Shown here: piece after piece, positions 27,190 to 35,826 of the stretch
Layout of the letters: each line of letters begins with the position of its first letter
Numbering within the stretch: position 1 is the stretch's first letter
Translations under genes and position numbers: made by a program
NCBI GenBank assembly: GCA_022769125.1
Contig: JALEKN010000029.1
Span: 1-64,000 of the forward strand
DNA from: Agathobacter sp.
GTDB taxonomy: Bacteria > Bacillota > Clostridia > Lachnospirales > Lachnospiraceae
Reading direction: 5' to 3'
DNA length: 64,000 bases
Notes under the pieces: generated by a model
What the model was told of the DNA's origin: nothing
The model's database searches: none
The model's input: the letters and a program-made list of their open reading frames with translations, nothing else

Positions 27190-28455
27190 CTAATAAGAAG
27201 TTGTGCCTGCCACTTCAGGATCCGTAGGTTTTCTCACGATAAGCGCATCCGGCATATATCGTCCGTTTCCAGCTTTGCTGGAGGATTTGGTGATCTGCTC
27301 GCCCTTGTACCACATAACAGCCGAACTTCCACCATCCATATTTGCGCCCTGATATGCACCATACCGGAGCATGATGTCCGCACATTCAGCAACCGTACAG
27401 CCAAGGCTGTAGCCCACCTGACGGCCATCCACGATCAGCATTAAGAAGTCTCCGCTTTCCGTCTGCCCGATGGTGGTTCGCGGCTGGATTCCCATACCAA
27501 AGCTTCCGGTAATTGATATTTCTCCATTTACAATAAGCGCCGGGAAAAATTCCACAGCCCAGCGGTACTCTGTAATATCTTCCTCGTAGTAGTTGGAAAT
27601 GTAAAGCCGGTCATCATTCTTGAAGCCAAACATCTTCCATGTATCACCCTTTGGCTTTCCGTATTCCACACCATCAAGCACCAGGCAGCCCTTGATCTCA
27701 CCACCTGCGCCGTGTCCCTCCGGGTCCTTGAACCCACTGGCATTTATAACCAGCAGAGCATCCGTGCGCTCCCCATAAGATTCTGCAAGTTCGCCAAAAC
27801 TGCCGAGTGACTTGGACTCTACCAGATCAACCTGGGCAGGGTTCTTTACGATTGCCATTTTTCCGACATAGCCATCTCCGCTGACACCAACGATCAGCAG
27901 ATTGTTCGCAACGTCCGCCACAAGAAGCTTGTCTCCCTTTGCCGTCTGAAGCCCTAGTGTATTATCCATATCTTCAATCAGAAGGGAATCATACCCATTC
28001 TCCGTCAGATACGGGCGCGCATCCAGATATGCGTGCACGGACTCCGAATCCAATTCCCAATACTGTTCAAAGAAAGCTGTCTTGCTATCCGTCTCCTCTT
28101 CCGTATTGCCGGTAACATCCTGCCAGTCACTGTTTAAGTCTTCCTGCTGCTCGAGGTCTGCCATTTTCTGGTCTACAACCTTATCCACAACGCTCTTCGG
28201 GAAAAATGCCTCCGCCAGCCACTGGTGACTATGTGTGCTCATGGCAGTTTCAATATAAAGTGTTCTCCATTTTGCGATAAATGGAATACCTGAAAATGCA
28301 ACGATCAGATAAAGGATTGCAACGATTGCTCCCGCCGATACAGACCGTAGCAATGGTTTCCTCCATTTCCGATACCATCTCTTAAATCCTTTCTTTTTCT
28401 TTCGCGTCTGGTTCTCGGTATTTATCTTCTTATTTTCGTTTGTTTCTCCACTCAT
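27190..28455 (-). CDS. Membrane-anchored phosphodiester glycosidase-like protein (NAGPA/DUF2233)
   Basis: 421 residues from the ATG at 28455 (MSGETNENK), preceded by GGGAG. A basic cytoplasmic head and one membrane segment (about 38-58) are followed by a variable region and a C-terminal NAGPA domain (about 220-415). Key segments are ALLVINASGF, GDFLMLIVDGRQVGYSLGCT, LRYGAYQGANMDGGSSAVMW and RYMPDALIVR. Family members act on N-acetylglucosamine-1-phosphodiesters, suggesting work on cell-wall or capsule sugars outside the membrane. Follows the SGNH esterase gene by 42 bp. Confidence 0.85.
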   Translation of the reverse strand: MSGETNENKKINTENQTRKKKKGFKRWYRKWRKPLLRSVSAGAIVAILYLIVAFSGIPFIAKWRTLYIETAMSTHSHQWLAEAFFPKSVVDKVVDQKMADLEQQEDLNSDWQDVTGNTEEETDSKTAFFEQYWELDSESVHAYLDARPYLTENGYDSLLIEDMDNTLGLQTAKGDKLLVADVANNLLIVGVSGDGYVGKMAIVKNPAQVDLVESKSLGSFGELAESYGERTDALLVINASGFKDPEGHGAGGEIKGCLVLDGVEYGKPKGDTWKMFGFKNDDRLYISNYYEEDITEYRWAVEFFPALIVNGEISITGSFGMGIQPRTTIGQTESGDFLMLIVDGRQVGYSLGCTVAECADIMLRYGAYQGANMDGGSSAVMWYKGEQITKSSSKAGNGRYMPDALIVRKPTDPEVAGTTSY

Positions 28456-28497
28456 TATACTACTCCCAAGTGTTATATATTCGTACAAGCCTGCGCT

Positions 28498-29562
28498 CTA
28501 CTCCATGTGCGCATTCTCTTCAATGAATGCACATAAACGCTTCGCAAGCTTTTCATGCGTAATCGCACTCGGATGGCAGTCCGTTCCCATGCCATCTCTC
28601 TCATCCTGGAACGGTGTATCCAGAAAACAGATGTCCTGATCGCCCTCCGCTCTCAGCTGGTTCACCGTCTCTGCCAGTGTTTTGTTCAGCCGCTGATCCA
28701 TTATTCCGAGCACGCAGACGATCGGGGTATGCGGATGATTTTCTCTTAGCTTATGTACAAAGTTAATATAGCCCCTGTGGAACATTTCATTGCGTTCCGG
28801 GATCTCACGCGCATAGCTGCAGTCATTTGTTCCCAGGTGGATCACAATGATATCCGGGCGTTTCCTCGGATTCCACATCGTAAAATCCGCAGTCTTTCCC
28901 AATCTGGTCTCGAGTTCAAGATCCGCATATGGATAAAGCTGTGGCATAAGCGGCTTTTCAAGGCGCGGCTCATTTACCGTTTCCTCTACATAATGGGAAA
29001 TAATGCCATTTCCACTCCAGCTTACTAGTTCAAAATCCATTCCAAGTGTTCTTGCCGTCAGGCAGGCATATGCATTCCACGGATTCTCCTGTGCCGTCGT
29101 GAAGACATCTTTATCCAGAACCCCCTCGATTCCATACCCGCAGGTAATAGAATCGCCAATGAATTCAATCAGCCGGTCCTTACTCTTCGGGCACGGCATA
29201 ATCTCTCCGTCTTCGATTTCTATAGTCGTGATTGCGACCATGCCGAACGCATTCTCCGAATACTTCATAATCCGCACATTTGCGGCCTCTGCTGCATCTG
29301 ATATAAATATTTCATACCTATGGAGACCCTTTTGCAGCGGGAAACGATGCACCGGAACATCTGCCCCGTTTACGAATACTGCTACCCACGCCTTTAAGGT
29401 CTCATCCTCTGCAAAATCATCGGATTCTATCTGCGCAGTTATCTTCCTTCCACAGAATGCAAACTCTACATAGGAAGCAGAAAAGGCCAGACAGAGTCTG
29501 CCATCCTGCCATGTATACCTTCCACCGATCCGATAATTCTTTTCATCTGCCAAAACATTCAT
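28498..29562 (-). CDS. SGNH/GDSL esterase, carbohydrate esterase family 2-like
   Basis: 354 residues with no signal peptide. The N-terminal ~120 residues form a beta-sandwich (TWQDGRLCLAFSASYVEF, VHRFPLQKGLHRYEIF). The C-terminal SGNH hydrolase has the nucleophile in IEFIGDSITCGYG, GTNDCSY with the oxyanion Asn, and the catalytic pair in DCHPSAITHEKLA. This two-domain layout is that of CE2 acetyl-xylan/glucomannan esterases. Without a signal it probably removes acetyl groups from imported oligosaccharides. Between map and the NAGPA-like gene on the same strand. Confidence 0.88.
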   Translation of the reverse strand: MNVLADEKNYRIGGRYTWQDGRLCLAFSASYVEFAFCGRKITAQIESDDFAEDETLKAWVAVFVNGADVPVHRFPLQKGLHRYEIFISDAAEAANVRIMKYSENAFGMVAITTIEIEDGEIMPCPKSKDRLIEFIGDSITCGYGIEGVLDKDVFTTAQENPWNAYACLTARTLGMDFELVSWSGNGIISHYVEETVNEPRLEKPLMPQLYPYADLELETRLGKTADFTMWNPRKRPDIIVIHLGTNDCSYAREIPERNEMFHRGYINFVHKLRENHPHTPIVCVLGIMDQRLNKTLAETVNQLRAEGDQDICFLDTPFQDERDGMGTDCHPSAITHEKLAKRLCAFIEENAHME

Positions 29563-29580
29563 TACGCTATCCCCTGTGCT

Positions 29581-30456
29581 CTACCAACTGATAACCTCAT
29601 AACCAACCTCTGTCACAAGAACCTGAATCTCCCATTGCGCGGAAGGTTTACGATCCTCCGTATATACTTCCCAGCCGTTGGCATCATCAATAAAAATATC
29701 TGCTTTTCCCATATTTACCATCGGTTCAATGGTAAACATCATACCCGGCACCATCAAAATGTCCGTGCCGCGCTTCGTGTTATATCCAACCCACGGTTCC
29801 TCATGAAATTCAAGTCCGACACCATGTCCGCCAATTTCCCGTACAACCGTATAGCCATTCTCAAAGGCGTGATCATGCACCACCTGTCCCATATCTCCCA
29901 GATACCCCCACGGCTTTACCTGAGCCAGACCAAGTTCTACGCATTCCTTGGTAACCTGAACCAGCTTTTTCTTTTCCGGGCTTACCTCACCAATGCAGAA
30001 CATACGGGATGAATCGGAAAAATAACCATTTAAAATAGTGGAGCAATCAACATTTATGATATCCCCATCTTTTAAAATCACCTTTTCTGAAGGAAATCCG
30101 TGACATACCTGATCATTGACGGATGTGCATACGCTGTATGGGTACCCCTCATAGTTGAGCGGTGCCGGGATTCCTCCCATCTGCGTTGTCATGTCGTATA
30201 CAATCTTATCGATTTCTGCCGTACTCATTCCGGCATGAATATGTTCTTCAATATAGTCAAGCACCGCAACATTGATTTTGGCGCTTTCCTTAATTCCTGC
30301 GATCTGGTCCGGTGTTTTGATCATATCATGTGTCGGAACTTTATGTCCTAGCGCTGCCGCCTGAGCGATTTTTTCATCAAATGCGGCATGACATGCCTTG
30401 TATTTACGTCCGCTTCCACACCAACACGGATCATTTCTTCCGATTTTTACTGCCAT
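29581..30456 (-). CDS. map: Type I methionine aminopeptidase with N-terminal SEC-C zinc motif
   Basis: 291 residues from the ATG at 30456 (MAVKIGRND). The first ~25 residues are a SEC-C zinc-binding motif (DPCWCGSGRKYKACH), a fusion common in Clostridia. The catalytic domain carries the five metal ligands of the family: Asp in INVDCSTILNGYFSDSSRMF (two), His in IGGHGVGLEFHEEP, Glu in FTIEPMVNMG and Glu in WEIQVLVTE. It removes the initiator Met from new proteins. It is 18 bp upstream of the CE2-like gene and overlapped by the 3' end of the SurA-N-like gene. Confidence 0.93.
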   Translation of the reverse strand: MAVKIGRNDPCWCGSGRKYKACHAAFDEKIAQAAALGHKVPTHDMIKTPDQIAGIKESAKINVAVLDYIEEHIHAGMSTAEIDKIVYDMTTQMGGIPAPLNYEGYPYSVCTSVNDQVCHGFPSEKVILKDGDIINVDCSTILNGYFSDSSRMFCIGEVSPEKKKLVQVTKECVELGLAQVKPWGYLGDMGQVVHDHAFENGYTVVREIGGHGVGLEFHEEPWVGYNTKRGTDILMVPGMMFTIEPMVNMGKADIFIDDANGWEVYTEDRKPSAQWEIQVLVTEVGYEVISW

Positions 30457-30485
30457 TTTTCTTGTCTTCTTTCTTTTTCTGGTTC

Positions 30486-31178
30486 TCATTTTTCCCAATG
30501 TATCAGGGTAACATTGCCAAAATCAACCCTGCCCCACACATCCTCTTCAATCGTGTAGTCCTGCTTTTTTAAAAACTGCTGATACGCATCTGCGGTAAAG
30601 CCAAAGTCCTCCTCGTCCATGCCCTGCGTGATCGCATAGATATACTGCATTTTCTGGGCATATGCTATCTTGCGCATCGTCTGTGCAACATCATCCCGGT
30701 CGACTCCCAACCTCTCTGCCTTGCCGTAATCCACAAGCTCCGTCCAATATTCCCGGATTTTCTCACTCAGGGTATCTTCTTCCTTCCGGCTTAAGTTTAC
30801 GCCTTCTTCTACCGCCAGCTGATAGAACAGTTCGTCATGCAGTGCCATCTGAATTGCCGCATTGCGCGCTGCAGTCCGGATGTAGGTATTGTTTGCATGC
30901 AGATTCCAATAAATATTCGTATCCTTCGGATTGTATATATACGCCTGCCGCTCCACCTCATCCTCTTCATACGCCACATAAAAAGCAAGCTGGCGTAGTG
31001 TGAGCGTACTTCCATTTACTTCTGCAGCCACCTGCTCCAAGGAATCTGCATAGACAAGCATCGTCTTTCCCTGTCCCTTCTGATAGCTGCGGATCCCCAT
31101 CACTGCCAGAGCAACCAGCAGGACAGCCGTAATACACCACTTCTTTACCGGAAGTTTCTGTCTCTTTGCTACTGACAA
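30486..31178 (-). CDS. Membrane-anchored SurA-N-like protein without a parvulin domain
   Basis: 230 residues with a TTG start at 31178. One N-terminal membrane anchor (about 13-30), then VYADSLEQVAAEVNGSTLTLRQLAFYVAYEE, which resembles the N-terminal chaperone segment of SurA/PrsA-type foldases. A helical domain follows. The protein ends near residue 230 with no room for a parvulin PPIase domain. It could be a chaperone or a peptidyl-prolyl-isomerase relative. The 3' end lies 29 bp upstream of the map start and the 5' end overlaps yqeY by 10 bp. Confidence 0.7.
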   Translation of the reverse strand: MSVAKRQKLPVKKWCITAVLLVALAVMGIRSYQKGQGKTMLVYADSLEQVAAEVNGSTLTLRQLAFYVAYEEDEVERQAYIYNPKDTNIYWNLHANNTYIRTAARNAAIQMALHDELFYQLAVEEGVNLSRKEEDTLSEKIREYWTELVDYGKAERLGVDRDDVAQTMRKIAYAQKMQYIYAITQGMDEEDFGFTADAYQQFLKKQDYTIEEDVWGRVDFGNVTLIHWEK

Positions 31179-31606
31179 AGCTTTGCTACCACCTGATTGA
31201 TAACTTTGCCGTCTGCCTTGCCTTTAAGCTCCGACATGACAGCTTTCATAATAGCACCTTTATTCTTTGTTGCAAGCACATCTGCGAATTTCTCAGAAAT
31301 GACCGCGGTCACTTCCTCCTCACTCATCATGGATGGGGCATACTCTTCAAAAATCGCGTATCTTGTACGGTACTGCTCGAGCAGATCCTCCCTGCTCTCC
31401 GGGCAGCTGTCAATCTGCTCCTTAACTGATTTCATTTCCTTTAAGATAACGCGGTTGACGAGTTCCTCCGGGATATCATCACGGCATCCCTCATCAATTG
31501 CCACCTTCTTGACTGCAGATACCAGCGATGAAATTGCATCTTTGCGTACCTTATCTCTCGCCTTCATTGCTGCAATCATATCTTTTTGTAATTGTTCCAT
31601 CTGCAT
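31169..31606 (-). CDS. yqeY: GatB/YqeY domain protein
   Basis: 145 residues from the ATG at 31606 (MQMEQLQKDMIAAMKARDK), with GGAGGAA upstream. YqeY proteins share the C-terminal helical domain of the GatB subunit of tRNA-dependent amidotransferase. Family hallmarks are KDAISSLVSAVKKVAID and MKAVMSELKGKADGKVINQVVAKLC. The function is not well established; a role in binding tRNA is assumed from the domain. Between the NlpC/P60 gene and the SurA-N-like gene, and overlapping the latter. Confidence 0.92.
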   Translation of the reverse strand: MQMEQLQKDMIAAMKARDKVRKDAISSLVSAVKKVAIDEGCRDDIPEELVNRVILKEMKSVKEQIDSCPESREDLLEQYRTRYAIFEEYAPSMMSEEEVTAVISEKFADVLATKNKGAIMKAVMSELKGKADGKVINQVVAKLCQ

Positions 31607-31666
31607 TGTTTTTTCCTCCGATTTCATTTATTCATACCGGCTGTCGATCCGCAGCTTCCACGGATA

Positions 31667-32992
31667 CTATACCAGTCTTCTGATTGCTGTAATCTTGTGG
31701 CAGTTGACAGAGCGGGTATTGGTAATACCGGCCTTTGTAGACTGTGCCTCTACGATTTTTCCACCACCCATATAGATTGCCACATGTCCGTCATACACAA
31801 CAACATCTCCCGGCTGCATATTGTTATAGGATACCGGTTGTCCGGATGTCTTAAATGACTGGGAATAACGCGGTGTGCTGATTCCAAAATGCTCATAGAT
31901 CAAGTGTACAAATCCGGAGCAGTCTGCTCCCTTTGTCAGGCTGTTGCCCCCCCAACGATACGGGTTGCCGACAAACTGCTGCGCATAAGCCACCACATCA
32001 TCCCCGGACACGTTCGTTGCCGGCTCCGGATTATAGGAATCATCGGTAAGGTATGCCGCCGATCCGAGCGAATTTGCCTGTCCGGTTCCACCACCCTCAT
32101 AGGTTGCGGCATCCTGTCTCGCAGCTGCCGCCTCAAGCTGGCGGATAATTTCTTCTTCCTTGGAAATGGTTGATTTGTATTGATCACGCATTTCCTCAAG
32201 CGATGCAAGCTGTGTTGCATAGGTTCTCTTTTGATCTTTGATGTCGGAGATCATTGCGGCAAGTTCATCCTCATCCGCCTGCAAAGATGCAAGCTGTGAC
32301 TCAAGACTGCTCTGCTTCTCCTCAGCCTCCCCTTGCAATGCAACAAGTTCTGACATCTCCTGCGCAAGCTGTGTGTTTAAGTCTTCGACTGCCTGCAAAC
32401 TTGTCTGGTACTTGTCCATCAGTTTGCGATCAGATGCATACACATCTGCAATGTATTCCACCCTTGTAAGCATATCGGCCAGCCCATCGGCCTCAAGGAT
32501 TGCCGACCAGAAAGACTCCTGCTGTTTATTCTCATACATAAACTGGATACGGAGCTTCATGGCCTCATATTCCTCGTCGAGTGTATCCTGCGCCACCACA
32601 AGATCCGCTGCCGCCTGCTCGATCTCAGCCTGCTTGTCCTCAATCTGACCGCAAAGATCCTCCAGTTCTTTCTTCGTTGTATTCAGTTCATCATTGGTTG
32701 CATCAATCTTCTGCTCGAGTTTTCTTCTTTTGCTCTGCGCCTCGGAAAGCTGGTCATCAAGATTTCCCTGCGCATCCTTTACGTCATCAATCTGATCGTT
32801 GGTATCATTTAGATTGCTCTGCGCCTCATCTCTCTTCTGCTCATGTTCGGCAGTTGCCCAAACCTTAACAGAACCATTTAAAAATTTCGGCAGCCATCCG
32901 ATTGCCGGTGTGCTGACTGCCATTGCCAGAATAACCGTCGCACAGACTGCTTTCGTTCTGAAATTGTTGCTGTTCCGAAATGAATGCATCAT
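31667..32992 (-). CDS. Secreted NlpC/P60 peptidoglycan hydrolase with coiled-coil
   Basis: 441 residues. A signal peptide (about 14-30) is followed by a long coiled coil (about 48-290, rich in Gln, Glu, Leu and Lys). A short Gly/Ser linker and a C-terminal NlpC/P60 domain (about 325-441) come next. The catalytic Cys is in GADCSGFVHLIYEHFG, and the His in DGHVAIYMGGGKIVEAQS. Such proteins (like Bacillus CwlO/LytE relatives) cleave the D-Glu-DAP stem-peptide bond. The coiled coil is typical of the FtsEX-regulated type, but no ftsE or ftsX is in the window. AGAGGTG precedes the start. Confidence 0.92.
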   Translation of the reverse strand: MMHSFRNSNNFRTKAVCATVILAMAVSTPAIGWLPKFLNGSVKVWATAEHEQKRDEAQSNLNDTNDQIDDVKDAQGNLDDQLSEAQSKRRKLEQKIDATNDELNTTKKELEDLCGQIEDKQAEIEQAAADLVVAQDTLDEEYEAMKLRIQFMYENKQQESFWSAILEADGLADMLTRVEYIADVYASDRKLMDKYQTSLQAVEDLNTQLAQEMSELVALQGEAEEKQSSLESQLASLQADEDELAAMISDIKDQKRTYATQLASLEEMRDQYKSTISKEEEIIRQLEAAAARQDAATYEGGGTGQANSLGSAAYLTDDSYNPEPATNVSGDDVVAYAQQFVGNPYRWGGNSLTKGADCSGFVHLIYEHFGISTPRYSQSFKTSGQPVSYNNMQPGDVVVYDGHVAIYMGGGKIVEAQSTKAGITNTRSVNCHKITAIRRLV

Positions 32993-33116
32993 ATTTTAAT
33001 CACCTCTTAAAAAAAGTACATATTTCGCCTTATACTTTTTCTATTGTGACACAATTGTTCCAATTTTTCCACCTATTTTTTTTGGCAATGCATGGAAATC
33101 TTTCTTCTGCCTGTAT

Positions 33117-33152
33117 AAAAAACTGCGTAGCAGCCAATTGACTGCTACGCAC
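33117..33152 (-). terminator. Terminator after the SPOCS/LysM gene
   Basis: Perfect 10-bp stem TGCGTAGCAG/CTGCTACGCA with an 8-nt loop, followed on the minus strand by GTTTTTT. The rest of 32993-33201 holds only the leader of the NlpC/P60 gene. Confidence 0.85.
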
Positions 33153-33201
33153 AAGAGTCCGGATTTTCGTGCCGGCTCATTTTGTCCGGAGGCTCATCCC
33201 A

Positions 33202-34767
33202 TCACACGCTTATCTTTTTTACGATTATCAATTTCGTTCCCGGGCGCACATTCGCAAGCTTTAAGTTATTGGTCGATGCTATTTCATCCATTGTCGTATG
33301 ATAGCGTTTTGCAATATCCCACAGCTCCTCTTTCTCCTGCACAATATAACCGACAAGTCCCGGCTGCGCAGCCAATTCTTCCATATCGAGCGGCTGGGCT
33401 TCGATTGCGGCAATCTTTTCAAAGCAATTTTCTGAAAATGCAAGTACCGCAATACGGAATGCAGTCTTTACTTCAAACTCGCTGCTGTCAAGCAGATTGA
33501 CTGTAACCATGTCAATATTTGCCGCATAGTCAAACCACGTATCCTTCTGCATTCCAGTGACTTCTACGAGCTGTTCAAATGGCAGCATTACCTGTGTATG
33601 CGCAACCGGGAAATTATCTTCAGCCGTAAGATAAAGAATATGTACAGTGACAATTCCTTCAAACAATATCCCATTTTCTTCCGCAGTCGCGCGGTCAATC
33701 GTTACTTTTGCGGTGCACGAACAGATCTGCAGGATTTTTTCCTGATTAGACTCCATGGATACCATATCGGCAAGCCTCACCTTCGCCTCATTTTTCATCT
33801 GGAAGCACATGGAAGCGCATTTCTCCTTTTTAAGTATCAGCTGTTCTTTCAATGAATACGCGTCCATCAACACCGGAATCTTCTTCTCGCTCCAGATTTT
33901 GTAATCTACTGCAAAGGACACGTCAACTCCAATAATGCGCATCTCGCCATCATAATCATTTCTCGGCTCGACCTCCACACTCTCCGGGCGTATTTTTACC
34001 CAAAGGATCTGTGCCGGTTCGTCGCCCAGACTGGCTCCCTCAACGTCGCTTGAAAAGGGCAATACCGTCTCCATCCATTGTATCTGTTCTTCCTCATCCG
34101 CAGCATAGAGTACACTTGCATACACGTCTCCTTGTATATGAAGTTTTCCATTTTGCAGACTGCTCTCGGTTCCTCTCAACCGCACATCGCTCCACAGTAT
34201 CCGGTTGATGTTCGGTTTCGCGGACGGAAGTGTAATTTCGTTATGAAAGCGGATAATATCCCGCTCTGCTGCCACGGCGCTAAGGAGCTCCCGCTCCGCA
34301 ACCTTTTGCTGACATCCCGCCGCATCCTCCAATCCCCCCGAGATTTTCTCCTCTATCTGGTCTTCCACAATCGCTTTTAAGTTAGCAACTGCACGAACCG
34401 AAAGCTTCCTTGAATTGATAATTCCGACCGAAAGATCTTCCAATTCTCCGCTCACGCGGATCGGGTCCATCTCCTGCGCCCCTTCCATGACCAGCTTCTC
34501 CTGGAATGGAATGGCCCCACTTAATACTTCCAGTTTGTGATTATCGTCGTCACTCCGGTACAATACACAAAACTCAAGTTTGCCATTGATCCACAGCGAC
34601 TGATTTGTAAGCTTTGTCTCTTCAAATACGATTGTCCCATCGGTATGTATGATTTTAATAACATCCGGCTTATTATCCTTTACGATGTAATCATCATCCA
34701 GCGTGATCTGGGAAAATGCCCTGTTTTTTTCTCTTGTCTGCTTTATCATACGGCTATCTAATTCCAA
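33202..34767 (-). CDS. SPOCS (DUF3794) and LysM domain protein, spore envelope
   Basis: 521 residues. Three SPOCS/DUF3794-like beta-rich segments (about 30-150, 175-300 and 330-440) precede a C-terminal LysM domain (about 473-518, VGYIVQEKEELWDIAKRYHT, with NVRPGTKLIIV). Proteins of this layout occur in spore-forming Clostridia and resemble the SpoVID/SafA-type morphogenetic proteins that bind spore cortex. The TTG at 34767 has GGAGGG 7 bp upstream. The first Met codon is residue 7. The leader can fold into a hairpin whose 3' arm contains the GGAGGG. Confidence 0.85.
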   Translation of the reverse strand: MELDSRMIKQTREKNRAFSQITLDDDYIVKDNKPDVIKIIHTDGTIVFEETKLTNQSLWINGKLEFCVLYRSDDDNHKLEVLSGAIPFQEKLVMEGAQEMDPIRVSGELEDLSVGIINSRKLSVRAVANLKAIVEDQIEEKISGGLEDAAGCQQKVAERELLSAVAAERDIIRFHNEITLPSAKPNINRILWSDVRLRGTESSLQNGKLHIQGDVYASVLYAADEEEQIQWMETVLPFSSDVEGASLGDEPAQILWVKIRPESVEVEPRNDYDGEMRIIGVDVSFAVDYKIWSEKKIPVLMDAYSLKEQLILKKEKCASMCFQMKNEAKVRLADMVSMESNQEKILQICSCTAKVTIDRATAEENGILFEGIVTVHILYLTAEDNFPVAHTQVMLPFEQLVEVTGMQKDTWFDYAANIDMVTVNLLDSSEFEVKTAFRIAVLAFSENCFEKIAAIEAQPLDMEELAAQPGLVGYIVQEKEELWDIAKRYHTTMDEIASTNNLKLANVRPGTKLIIVKKISV

Positions 34768-34768
34768 A

Positions 34769-34823
34769 AAAATCCCTCCGCTTCGAACTTTGTATAAATA
34801 CTTATTCGAAACAAAGGGATTTT
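34769..34823 (-). promoter_or_regulatory. Hairpin sequestering the SPOCS gene's ribosome binding site
   Basis: Minus strand AAAATCCCT (34815-34823) pairs with AGGGATTTT (34769-34777), with an inner TTCGAA/TTCGAA stem. The 3' arm includes most of the GGAGGG Shine-Dalgarno (34773-34779), and the following T-run leads into the TTG start. It also looks like the terminator of veg. Its dual role is inferred. Confidence 0.5.
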
Positions 34824-34842
34824 ATTCGTTCTGCGTAAAATA

Positions 34843-35088
34843 TCAGCACAATTTCATGCGAATATCTTTTGTGATAACATCGGTATAAGAAAAAGAAAGT
34901 AACTGTGGAGGGTTCTCATCTCTCTCGTCGTCAACCAAGACCGTAAATACACTTGGATACGCTTTCTGGATAACACCTTCCTGAATGTCGACTTTGTTAC
35001 GGCCACGATCCAACTGAATAACGACTCTGCTTCCGCATTGCTGACGTATGGACGAGCGAACCTTATTAAGGATTGACTGTTGTTCCAT
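34843..35088 (-). CDS. veg: Veg family protein
   Basis: 81 residues from the ATG at 35088 (MEQQSILNKVRSSI), preceded by AAAGGAGG. Pattern RSSIRQQCGSRVVIQLDRGR and VIQKAYPSVFTVLVDD are characteristic of Veg, a small cytoplasmic protein of Firmicutes. In Bacillus it is linked to biofilm-matrix gene expression and spore germination timing; its molecular mechanism is unknown. It has its own clear promoter and is probably monocistronic or weakly read through into the SPOCS gene. Confidence 0.92.
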   Translation of the reverse strand: MEQQSILNKVRSSIRQQCGSRVVIQLDRGRNKVDIQEGVIQKAYPSVFTVLVDDERDENPPQLLSFSYTDVITKDIRMKLC

Positions 35089-35146
35089 AACTACCTCCTT
35101 TATTTTGCGCATTGTTTTGCATCACAATACCACATATTGTGTTTTT

Positions 35147-35175
35147 AGTATAGCAAAGTGTTAAAGTTTTGACAA
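35147..35175 (-). promoter_or_regulatory. Promoter of veg
   Basis: Minus strand TTGTCA (35170-35175), 17 bp, TATACT (35147-35152), about 60 bp upstream of veg. Strong match to the vegetative consensus, fitting the high expression of veg in Bacillus. Confidence 0.7.
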
Positions 35176-35193
35176 TAGGGCAAAAGTACCTGT

Positions 35194-35613
35194 TTATTCG
35201 AAGACGACCGGAAGATCAATTGCTTCCAATTTGACTACAATATAAGGAAAACTCTCTGCCTGACTTACGTCCTCCCCATCCTGCGGCCCGTACAATTCCG
35301 TCTTGAAGCAGACCGCATTTTCTGTCAGATACAAATTTTTTACCTGGATGCTGTATCCGTTTGTCGGCTGTTTCCCATATCCATTTGCAATATATGTATA
35401 TCCTCCGTCCGTATAGGTCAGTTTAAAACACTCCCCCTTTTTCTGCTCGATTTCCTGTAACAGTATCTCCGGGATATCTGCTTCCTTCTGCACTGTAAAA
35501 CTTAAATCCTTGATCTTATCCGTCTTCGTAGTGGTAAATGCACAGCCGCCTGCCGCAAGGCACATTGTAAGCGCCAGCATTCCGGCCATGATCTGCTTAA
35601 ACCGCTTGTTCAC
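35194..35613 (-). CDS. PrcB-like lipoprotein
   Basis: 139 residues with a GTG start (35613) and GGGAG upstream. The signal peptide ends in the lipobox LAAGGC, so the mature protein is anchored at about Cys24. The rest resembles the PrcB C-terminal domain: VKNLYLTENAVCFKTELYGP and PYIVVKLEAIDLPVVFE. In treponemes PrcB is part of a protease complex; here no protease partner is adjacent. Isolated between veg and plsC. Confidence 0.75.
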   Translation of the reverse strand: MNKRFKQIMAGMLALTMCLAAGGCAFTTTKTDKIKDLSFTVQKEADIPEILLQEIEQKKGECFKLTYTDGGYTYIANGYGKQPTNGYSIQVKNLYLTENAVCFKTELYGPQDGEDVSQAESFPYIVVKLEAIDLPVVFE

Positions 35614-35672
35614 ATGCTGCTCCCGACATCTTCTTTCTACCTATTCTATTCGGCTACTGCTTATCCTAGAAC

Positions 35673-35715
35673 AAAGAGCCACCTTGTGGCTCTTTGCGTG
35701 CCCGTGCGGGCACGC
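35673..35715. repeat. Two adjacent perfect hairpins
   Basis: AAAGAGCCAC/GTGGCTCTTT (35673-35695, loop CTT) is directly followed by GCGTGCCCG/CGGGCACGC (35696-35715, loop TG). There is no T-run, so this does not look like an ordinary terminator. It lies between the plsC terminator and the PrcB-like gene and may be a repetitive extragenic element. Confidence 0.5.
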
Positions 35716-35792
35716 AAGTGCATTTTCAGCTCCACGCAGGTCGCATCCCTGCGGAACATTTTGCCTTATAAGTGAAAAATTTCCTATAAGTA

Positions 35793-35815
35793 AAACAGCC
35801 CGGAAACTCCGGGCT
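35793..35815 (-). terminator. Terminator after plsC
   Basis: AGCCCGG/CCGGGCT stem (35797-35815) followed on the minus strand by GTTTT, 11 bp after the plsC stop. Confidence 0.75.
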
Positions 35816-35826
35816 GGTCATTTGTT

